From assembly GCA_002345025.1 (NCBI GenBank), contig DDUX01000030.1, positions 16,846 through 64,363 on the forward strand: a DNA stretch of 47,518 bases, in the 5' to 3' direction. Origin of the DNA: Candidatus Accumulibacter iunctus. GTDB taxonomy: Bacteria > Pseudomonadota > Gammaproteobacteria > Burkholderiales > Rhodocyclaceae. The notes below the pieces were generated by a model. That model was not told the origin of the DNA. It was given only the letters and a program-made list of their open reading frames with translations, and ran no database searches. Below are positions 23,568-30,076 of the stretch, piece by piece. A program made the position numbers and the translations under genes. The stretch's first letter is position 1; each line of letters starts with the position of its first letter.

Positions 23568-25579
23568 AAAGCGGGTTGCTTGCCGAAGTGCTCGAAGCAG
23601 CGCACCAGGCCGGCGCGCTGCGGTTCGTTGAGCTGCAGGAACTCGACGCCGCACAGGCAATCGCCACCGGTCGCGACCTCGCGCCATGCAACTCGCCCGT
23701 TGAGCTTGAGCGGGGTCTGTTGCTCGTAAAGCGCCATCTCCTCGGCGGGCAGGTAGATCGACAGGGTCAATGTCCGATCGGCAACGATGGGCCGCCCAAG
23801 GCGCAGGCGCGCACCGACCAGCGAAACGTCGCTGGTGACGCCGTCGAATGTCTCACCCCCCTGCTCGACGAGTACTCGCAGGCTGCTCTGCAATCGCGGC
23901 GCGCGACGCTGCTCGTTCTGCGCCTTGTCGATGACCGCGCAATGGGTGAAAGAGAACCTCGCCATGATGGCGTTGAGGCGGGCGGCGACCGAACGCAGGT
24001 CGTCGCTGATCGCGGCCGTGACCTCGACCTTGTTGCTCGCTTCGCGCAGTGTCTGAAACAGCGTGTCGAGCGTCTGTTGCAGCAGCCTCGATTGATCGAG
24101 CTGCCGGGTACTGGCCGTCGAAATGCTCTGGTTCGCTCGCACGGTCTCCGCGACGTTGCTCGATATGCGCTCGATGGTCTCCGCCATGCGGCGCGATTCC
24201 TCGCGCGTCTGGCCGACCGACGCGACCAGGGCGCCCATGGTCGAGACGACCCGTGCCACCTGCCCGGAGAGATGCCCGATGATCGCCCCGACCCGCTCGG
24301 CAGACTTGCTGCTGCGCTCGGCGAGCTTGCGCACCTCGTCCGCCACGACCGCGAAACCCCGTCCCTGCTCGCCGGCGCGGGCCGCCTCGATGGCCGCGTT
24401 CAGTGCCAGCAGGTTGGTCTGTCCGGCGACTTCCTTGATCGTGCCGGCGATTTCGTCGATCTCCCGCGCCGACTGCTGCAGGTCGCGAATTTCACTCGAT
24501 ACCTGCTCAACCCGGGCTGAAGTCGTCTTCAGCGCGTCGATGCTGCTCTCGACGCTGGCGATCCCCGCACGTGCCATCTCCTCGACGTCGTTCGAGCGCT
24601 CGACCGCAGCGAGAGCCTGCGCCTGCGCCTGCCGGGAGATTTCGTCAAGCTGCGACATCGCTCCGTCGACCTCGCCGGAGCGGCTGTGCTGCTGCTGGCT
24701 GACACTCGCAATCTCCTTCGAAATCGCCGAGATCTGGTAGGACGACTGGCCCATGCTCAGCCCACAATTCTCGACTTCCTGCAGGACGACATTCAGGCGC
24801 TCCTGCATCAGCTTCATCGTCTTCAGCAGGTCGCCCACCTCGTCGCCAGAGACCACCTCGATCTCGTTGTCGAGCCTGCCGCCGGCCACGGCATGCGCCA
24901 CATCCATTCCGTGCGCGAGCGGCTTCGTGACCACTCTGCGGATGAAGACGAAGATCATGAACAGCATCGGCAGGGTGAGAAGCACCGCAGCGAGGACGGT
25001 CTGCATGCGCTGGCGTGCAACCGCCTCCTTCGTCTTCTGCAGCGATACCTTCATGCTGACGGCACCGAGGACGGTGCCCTGCGGTACGACGTGGCAGCCG
25101 AGGCAGTTCTTGCCCAAGTAGTTCTCCTGCGCCACCGCGGGCCGAATGACCCTGAGTGCTTCCTCACCGCTGGCAGACGTCTCGACCGCGGCATACTCCT
25201 TCCCGGTGGCAAGCACCTGCGCCTCCAGCGCATCGTGTTCGCGTTCCTCCGCGACCCCGGGGCCGAACGGCCCGCTGACCGCCTCGCCACGCAGAACCCG
25301 AACCTCGCGGATGCTGGGCAACTGCTTGATCTGGTCGATGAACACCTCGCGCTGCTGGATCGTGCCGGTCACCATCATTCCGGTCAGCCCGGCGAGCACC
25401 ATGTCGTGTGCGCTCTGCGCGAAATCCTGTGCCTGTTCGATCGCCGTCTCTTCGCTGACGTGCGCTGTCCACAGGATCATGGCAGCCCATGACGCAATGG
25501 TCATCGCACTGATCGAGACGATCAGGCGCACCCAGATCTTCTGGTTGGCGAATCTCGCAAGCATGTTCATGGTTGCCAT
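23561..25579 (-). CDS. chemoreceptor with periplasmic CxxCH sensor and C-terminal PilZ domain
   Basis: This is a 672-residue inner-membrane methyl-accepting protein. The order is: membrane helix 1 (about 17-38), a periplasmic sensor of about 150 residues with NCLGCH (Cys159, Cys162, His163) near its end, membrane helix 2 (about 194-214), HAMP, a long signalling helix with the tip motif NLLALNAAIEAARAGEQGRG, and a C-terminal PilZ domain. PilZ motifs RRAPR and DVSLVGARLRLGRP are present, so it should bind cyclic-di-GMP. The CxxCH suggests covalent haem and hence redox, oxygen or NO sensing. The start at 25579 has a short AGGA site; the frame extends to 25711 without signal features. No che genes are nearby, so it works with a system elsewhere. 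Confidence 0.9.
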   Translation of the reverse strand: MATMNMLARFANQKIWVRLIVSISAMTIASWAAMILWTAHVSEETAIEQAQDFAQSAHDMVLAGLTGMMVTGTIQQREVFIDQIKQLPSIREVRVLRGEAVSGPFGPGVAEEREHDALEAQVLATGKEYAAVETSASGEEALRVIRPAVAQENYLGKNCLGCHVVPQGTVLGAVSMKVSLQKTKEAVARQRMQTVLAAVLLTLPMLFMIFVFIRRVVTKPLAHGMDVAHAVAGGRLDNEIEVVSGDEVGDLLKTMKLMQERLNVVLQEVENCGLSMGQSSYQISAISKEIASVSQQQHSRSGEVDGAMSQLDEISRQAQAQALAAVERSNDVEEMARAGIASVESSIDALKTTSARVEQVSSEIRDLQQSAREIDEIAGTIKEVAGQTNLLALNAAIEAARAGEQGRGFAVVADEVRKLAERSSKSAERVGAIIGHLSGQVARVVSTMGALVASVGQTREESRRMAETIERISSNVAETVRANQSISTASTRQLDQSRLLQQTLDTLFQTLREASNKVEVTAAISDDLRSVAARLNAIMARFSFTHCAVIDKAQNEQRRAPRLQSSLRVLVEQGGETFDGVTSDVSLVGARLRLGRPIVADRTLTLSIYLPAEEMALYEQQTPLKLNGRVAWREVATGGDCLCGVEFLQLNEPQRAGLVRCFEHFGKQPAFS

Positions 25580-25780
25580 GGTCCTGCGACCCTTTCCTTT
25601 CTTGTGTGTGCAGGCACGACCCTTCAGAAAGCCGTGCCCAGTTCGCCGCTGCATCTGATAGCGACCTTGCGGCCGACTTCTGAAGGCCCAAGCGGCTTGG
25701 TGCTGCGCCAACCGCTCATCGGGACGACCGGCAGCGAAGCCGACGTCAGAGGGGATTCACTGGCGACTGCTGGACTTCTG

Positions 25781-25808
25781 GGAATTAAGTATACTGTCCC
25801 CGTAATTG
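25781..25808 (+). repeat. 28-bp direct repeat, copy 2
   Basis: This is the second copy of the repeat at 23540-23567, differing at two positions. On the minus strand it reads GGGGACAGTATACTTAA and supplies the last codons (GQYT) and the TAA stop of the SIR2-CHAT gene. The two copies bracket the chemoreceptor gene, 2.24 kb apart. Confidence 0.8.
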
Positions 25809-27845
25809 GAGTGCGCCCTCGCCGTAGAGGCAGTAAAGCAGTGCGGTCGCACTGCCCTGCTCGCGGGCGAGGCTGCGTGCGGCCTGCAACGCAGCGGCGG
25901 CGGTCGCGCCGTGCAGCAGTGCGCGATAGACGGCGCGTGCGAAGTCGCGGGCCCCGCTGTCGTCGATGGCGCCGCTGAAGGTGCCGAGGAAGGCACCGAC
26001 ACCACTGCGCATGGCGAGATCGGCGAAGCCGGGGCGCCCGCGCAAGCCGGCGCTGATTGCTTCGGCATGCGCTCCGCCGGTGCCTTCGACGCCGGCCGGA
26101 ATGAATGCGGTGTAATGCGAGTTGAGGAACATGAACGCCGGCGACCGCCGGCTGAGCCACGGCCGCACCATCGTCGCCGTCAGATGGCGGTCGGCCAGTT
26201 CGAGGTAAGCCTCGTGCTCGTCGAACCAGGCGTGACCGGCGAAATGGAAGACGTCCGGCTCGAACTCGTCGAATGCCCTGGCGACGGCATCGTAGGTCGC
26301 CTCCGGGCCGAGCAGCAGGCGCACCTCGCCGACTCCGACGTTGTGGACTTCGTCGGCGACCGCCTGCCCCTCGGCGGCGGCTCCCGGCAACGCCATTCCC
26401 GGCACGGCGCTCTTCGTATCGGCGACCACCAGCACGCGCAACGGCGAACCGACTGCGGGCAGGCCGCGCGCGTTCTCTGAAACGCCCACGGGTGCGCGAA
26501 ACACGGCCGCCAGTTCGGCCAGCGTCTGCGAACCGAAGCCGAGGAGTTCCCACGGCAGCCGCTCCGCCTCGCGCGTCAACTCGAGCCGCAGCAGCCGGCT
26601 GGCCTGCCCCTTGAGAACCTTGCCCAGCGCCTTGACCGCTGCCGCCCCGAGCATCCGCGTCAACGCATTGCTGCAGTCGGCGAGCGAGCCGTCGCGAGCA
26701 CTCGACGACTCGAGCGCTCGCGAGGCAGCGGCCGCTGTCGCCCAGGGCTCGCGTGGCCCGGAGACGGCAAGAACAACCTTGCCTCCGTCGCTGAGCGTCG
26801 TCTGCAGCGCTCCATCACGCCAGTCGAGGGCGAGGACGGCCGGCGCTGCCACTGCCACTGCCGGCCGCGCGACGCTGCCGGCGCGCAGCTGCCGCGGCGC
26901 CATCGCCACCGCCACCGTAGCCGCACGGGCGGCACGCGACGGCGGCGTGACGGCTTCCGGCCCGAGGCGATCGGCAAGGTTCCGGAAGAAGGCGGGGATC
27001 GCCTCATGGCGTCCGTCGGGATAGGGGATGACGCGGATCTGGCAGACGCGCCAGAGATACTCCTCCTCGACCTTGCCGATTCCCGACATCAGCGCGTAGC
27101 GCTCGGGCGCAAAGCCGCGGAAGGTGAGGAGCTGCCGGTCGAGCAGCAGGTTGAAATCGGGATCGGCGAGCGAATAGCCGACGAAGAGCACCGAGTGGGT
27201 CAGCAGGATCGCCGAAAAGGCGGCGCTGAACGCCGCATTGCCGTGGATCAGGTCGCGATAGTCGCGCGATGTGAAGACGAGACTGTCGGGCTTGTCGAGG
27301 TCGCCGTGCGCCTTGAGGACGAACGGTGCGCCGTCGAACAGCAGCCGTCCGAGCGCTTCGGTGTCGAGGCTGGTGAGTGTCTTCGGCAGGCCGCCGCGCT
27401 CCTCGGCGTAGGCACGTTCGAGCAGCTTGTCGTAGTTCGTCGTGATCCATGCGGCAAAGGGTAGCCGAACGGCAAATCGGTGCGCGTCGGGCACCGGCCG
27501 CCCGGAGTCGCTGAGCCGTTCGCCGAGCAGCCGCGCGTACTCACCGGGGCCAAGCTTGACCTTGCAGTGATCGGCGATCTGCAGCCACTTGCCGGCGGCA
27601 ATCATGCGCTCCAGTTCGCCGCGGGACTCCTCGCCCTGCATCGCTTCGGCGATGGTCGCGTCGACGACATCCTGCACCAGCGATCTCCAGGTCGGCAACC
27701 CGGCCTGCGCCGACAGCCCGGCGCCGGCGAACAGGAGCAGTCGGCCCTCGCGCAGGTGGACGAGGAGTTGCGGCGGGATCGGCAGCTCGACCGCAGCGGC
27801 TGCGGATACCGGCGCTGCCCCTACGGGGGTCTTCCGCGCTGACAT
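25785..27845 (-). CDS. SIR2-like NADase domain fused to a CHAT (caspase-like) domain
   Basis: This 686-residue cytoplasmic protein starts with a SIR2-like domain (about 25-300): LLLFAGAGLSAQAGLP, WITTNYDKLLERA (Asn137), VLKAHGDLDKPD (His180) and VLFVGYSLADPDF. The Asn and His used by SIR2 NADases are both present, so NAD cleavage is plausible. A linker of about 100 residues leads to a CHAT domain (about 420-680): LPWELLGF, PLRVLVVAD, DVFHFAGHAWFD (catalytic His538 expected). At FLNSHYTAF the normal catalytic Cys (usually LNAC or similar) is His577, so protease activity is doubtful. The start may be ATG 27845, 10 bp after the previous stop, or GTG 27881, which overlaps it; both imply coupling. 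The last residues lie in a repeat, so the true C-terminus may be trimmed. Confidence 0.85.
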   Translation of the reverse strand: MSARKTPVGAAPVSAAAAVELPIPPQLLVHLREGRLLLFAGAGLSAQAGLPTWRSLVQDVVDATIAEAMQGEESRGELERMIAAGKWLQIADHCKVKLGPGEYARLLGERLSDSGRPVPDAHRFAVRLPFAAWITTNYDKLLERAYAEERGGLPKTLTSLDTEALGRLLFDGAPFVLKAHGDLDKPDSLVFTSRDYRDLIHGNAAFSAAFSAILLTHSVLFVGYSLADPDFNLLLDRQLLTFRGFAPERYALMSGIGKVEEEYLWRVCQIRVIPYPDGRHEAIPAFFRNLADRLGPEAVTPPSRAARAATVAVAMAPRQLRAGSVARPAVAVAAPAVLALDWRDGALQTTLSDGGKVVLAVSGPREPWATAAAASRALESSSARDGSLADCSNALTRMLGAAAVKALGKVLKGQASRLLRLELTREAERLPWELLGFGSQTLAELAAVFRAPVGVSENARGLPAVGSPLRVLVVADTKSAVPGMALPGAAAEGQAVADEVHNVGVGEVRLLLGPEATYDAVARAFDEFEPDVFHFAGHAWFDEHEAYLELADRHLTATMVRPWLSRRSPAFMFLNSHYTAFIPAGVEGTGGAHAEAISAGLRGRPGFADLAMRSGVGAFLGTFSGAIDDSGARDFARAVYRALLHGATAAAALQAARSLAREQGSATALLYCLYGEGALQLRGQYT

Positions 27846-27855
27846 GGGCTTCGCT

Positions 27856-29121
27856 TCAGCCGACGCCGCCGGCTGCGCCACCGACCGGCGCGCTGGCGCC
27901 GGCCTCGGCGATGCCGAGTTCGGCCAGTGCCACCTGCAGCGCCGACAGGTGCCGCTTCGTCGGTGCGAGGAAGCACACCCGCTCGAGTCGGGTCACGGCG
28001 ACCCGCGCCTCGAGGTAGTTGCGCGCGGCGTCGAGCTGCTTGCGGGCGCTGTCGACCAGGCTGCCGGAGCCGCTGCCGGTCGTCAGCAGCGGGAAGAGGA
28101 TCGAGCGATAGGGACTCTCGCCGGCTTTCTCCGCCCGCGCCGATTCGCGGTCTGCCTGCAGCAGCGCCGCCGTCACGCAGTGCTCGACCTGCGCGATCGG
28201 GTGGTAGCCGCCACCGATGACACCGTAGACCGACGCCACATGAAAGACCCGCCGCACATGGTGCGACTCGGCGAGTGAGCCGCTGCCGGTCGACACGACC
28301 ATTCCCGGATTCACCTGTTGCCGACCGCGCATCTTGGCGCGCAGCTCGTCGGCGATGGTGTCCTCGACGATGTCGCCGACGTCGTCCCGGCGCGCGCCGA
28401 GATAGCGGATCAGCGCCGAGATCGAGGCATCGAAGACGCGCGCCATCTGCATGTTGATGTTCTCGGAGCTGACCCAGACGTCGATCGGGTCGTCGGCCGA
28501 GCCGGAATTCAGATTGACGTTCCGGAGGTTGCCGGTGACCAGCCGGATCTCCTTGCCGGGCGCGTTCGCGGGAGCGTAATGATAGACCCGCGACGCCGCG
28601 ATCGAGCCCTGCCGGGAGCTGATCTCGAGCCCGGGCACGGCGGCATGGACGAGGCTGTCGCGCACGCTCGACAGCAGACCGTTGCGAATGAAGCTGCGGA
28701 TCATCGACTGCGCGCGCGCGACCTTCTCCGGATCCGAATCGTCGTAATCGATGGTGTTCATGCCGGCAATGTTGAAGGGATTCCTCGTCCCCTCGCGGCG
28801 AATGAGCACGGTCACGCGATCCCTGAGGGCATGGCGAACGCCGAGTTCGTAGTAGACGTTCGGGTTGGCGGTGCTGATATCGACGACGGCGACCTCGGCG
28901 TCGAGGATGTAGTTGATCATCCGTTCATGGATCAGGCCGGACTTCTCGACCTCGTCGCAGCGCAGGCACCTGATCTGGATTCTGTCCTGCGCCAGCGATT
29001 CCACCGCCGGCTTGATGAGTTCCCGGTACACGGCGTCGAAGTCGATCAGCTTGCCATGATCGTCCTTCTCGCCGAAGGGCATGATCACGAAACACAGTCG
29101 CCCCAGATCTTCTGTCGACAT
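27856..29121 (-). CDS. deoxyribosyltransferase-like domain fused to a macro domain
   Basis: This 421-residue cytoplasmic protein has two domains. Residues 8-125 look like the nucleoside 2-deoxyribosyltransferase/TIR-like fold: CFVIMPFGEK, FDAVYRELIKPAVE, ILDAEVAVVDIS, and NPNVYYELGVRHAL with Glu92 as candidate nucleophile. Residues about 190-375 resemble a macro domain, the ADP-ribose-binding fold: EIRLVTGNL, IDVWVSSENINMQMARVFD and SILFPLLTTGSGSG. The first domain could cleave a nucleotide N-glycosidic bond; the second could bind the ADP-ribose made by the SIR2 partner. The start at 29121 follows GGGGAACGAC. It lies 43 bp after the NUDIX gene and is coupled to the SIR2-CHAT gene. The specific reaction is inference, and the macro call is less certain than the first domain. 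Confidence 0.8.
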   Translation of the reverse strand: MSTEDLGRLCFVIMPFGEKDDHGKLIDFDAVYRELIKPAVESLAQDRIQIRCLRCDEVEKSGLIHERMINYILDAEVAVVDISTANPNVYYELGVRHALRDRVTVLIRREGTRNPFNIAGMNTIDYDDSDPEKVARAQSMIRSFIRNGLLSSVRDSLVHAAVPGLEISSRQGSIAASRVYHYAPANAPGKEIRLVTGNLRNVNLNSGSADDPIDVWVSSENINMQMARVFDASISALIRYLGARRDDVGDIVEDTIADELRAKMRGRQQVNPGMVVSTGSGSLAESHHVRRVFHVASVYGVIGGGYHPIAQVEHCVTAALLQADRESARAEKAGESPYRSILFPLLTTGSGSGSLVDSARKQLDAARNYLEARVAVTRLERVCFLAPTKRHLSALQVALAELGIAEAGASAPVGGAAGGVG

Positions 29122-29164
29122 GTCGTTCCCCCGTTTCCGATGTGAGGCCTGCGAGGCTGTGACG

Positions 29165-29740
29165 CTACGGCAACGTCCTCGATGACAGCCACTGCAGACC
29201 GATGATCGTCTTGGCATCAGCCAGACTGCCCTGACGCAGCGCCGCCTTCGCCGCCTCCAGCGACATGCGGACGATGCGGATCTCCTCGTGCTCGGCCGCA
29301 AGTCCGCCGCCGTCGCCGACCCGGTCGGCGTCGGTGACCTCGGCGTAATAGAGCCAGATGCGCTCCGACGAACCCCCGGGCGAGACGAAGAAGGTGGCGA
29401 TCGCCTCGCAGCGAGCGAGCGTGAAACCCAGTTCCTCCTCGACCTCGCGGCGCAGGGCGGTCTCGGGCGATTCACCGGCATCGATCATCCCGGCGACGAC
29501 TTCGAGCAGCCAGCCGGAACCCTTGCCGACAGTCGGGTAGCGAAACTGCTCGGCAAACAGCAGGCTGTCCGAGTCGCGATGATAGACGACGGCGGCGACC
29601 GAGTCGCCGCGTTCGAATACCAGTCGCCGCGCCGGCGGTGTCATCGAGCCATCGGCGCGCTCGAAGCTCACTTCGGCTTCGTCGACCTTGAAGAAATCGT
29701 CGAGCAGGCGCCGACGGCTGCAGACTTCGACCCTTCCCAT
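29165..29740 (-). CDS. NUDIX hydrolase, ADP-ribose pyrophosphatase (NudF-like)
   Basis: This 191-residue cytoplasmic enzyme has a complete Nudix box at 84-106 (GMIDAGESPETALRREVEEE, then LGF; spacing G-x5-E-x7-RE-x-x-EE-x-G). Other family marks are AEQFRYPTVGKGSGWLLEV before it and FFVSPGGSSERIWLYYAEV after it, which fit ADP-ribose pyrophosphatases that split ADP-ribose into AMP and ribose 5-phosphate. ATG 29740 has an AAGGAG site at ideal spacing. The reading frame continues far upstream (to 31408) but that is antisense to another gene. It is the first gene of a three-gene operon with NAD/ADP-ribose-related partners, driven by the promoter at 29870-29898. Confidence 0.92.
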   Translation of the reverse strand: MGRVEVCSRRRLLDDFFKVDEAEVSFERADGSMTPPARRLVFERGDSVAAVVYHRDSDSLLFAEQFRYPTVGKGSGWLLEVVAGMIDAGESPETALRREVEEELGFTLARCEAIATFFVSPGGSSERIWLYYAEVTDADRVGDGGGLAAEHEEIRIVRMSLEAAKAALRQGSLADAKTIIGLQWLSSRTLP

Positions 29741-29869
29741 GCCACTCCTTCCGGCCTTGCCGGCGACTGCAACGACCATCACCTGCGGCGAGAGAGTGCC
29801 GCACCCGCCTTGCTCGCCGGTAGCGCAGCGACACGTGCCGTTTTCCGGCGCGGCGTCAGCAGGCGAGAC

Positions 29870-29898
29870 AGCATAGCGACCCCCCGCGACGTCGTCAA
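29870..29898 (-). promoter_or_regulatory. sigma-70 promoter of the NUDIX / NDT-macro / SIR2-CHAT operon
   Basis: On the minus strand TTGACG (29898-29893) and TATGCT (29875-29870) are separated by exactly 17 bp. They match the sigma-70 consensus at 5/6 and 4/6 positions. Transcription would begin near 29863, giving a leader of about 120 nt before the NUDIX ATG. No other promoter is obvious within the operon. Confidence 0.6.
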
Positions 29899-30004
29899 AC
29901 GCGCTACGCGGAACGTCATGCTGCCGAAGCCGCGCACCGCTGCAGCCGCTGGCCAACGCAGCTGCGTCGGGTCGTCGGGTCGGACAACCGGTGTCCGTCC
30001 GGCA

Positions 30005-30033
30005 TTGACCCGCGTCACCGCCGGCGCGATACT
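30005..30033 (+). promoter_or_regulatory. sigma-70 promoter for the 862-residue envelope protein
   Basis: TTGACC (30005-30010) and GATACT (30028-30033) are 17 bp apart, matching the consensus at 5/6 and 4/6 positions. The start codon is at 30077. It points away from the NUDIX promoter, so the 336-bp gap is a divergent control region. Confidence 0.55.
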
Positions 30034-30076
30034 CTGCCACCTCGTCTCCCCGCCCTTCCCGCTTGAGGATAGACCG

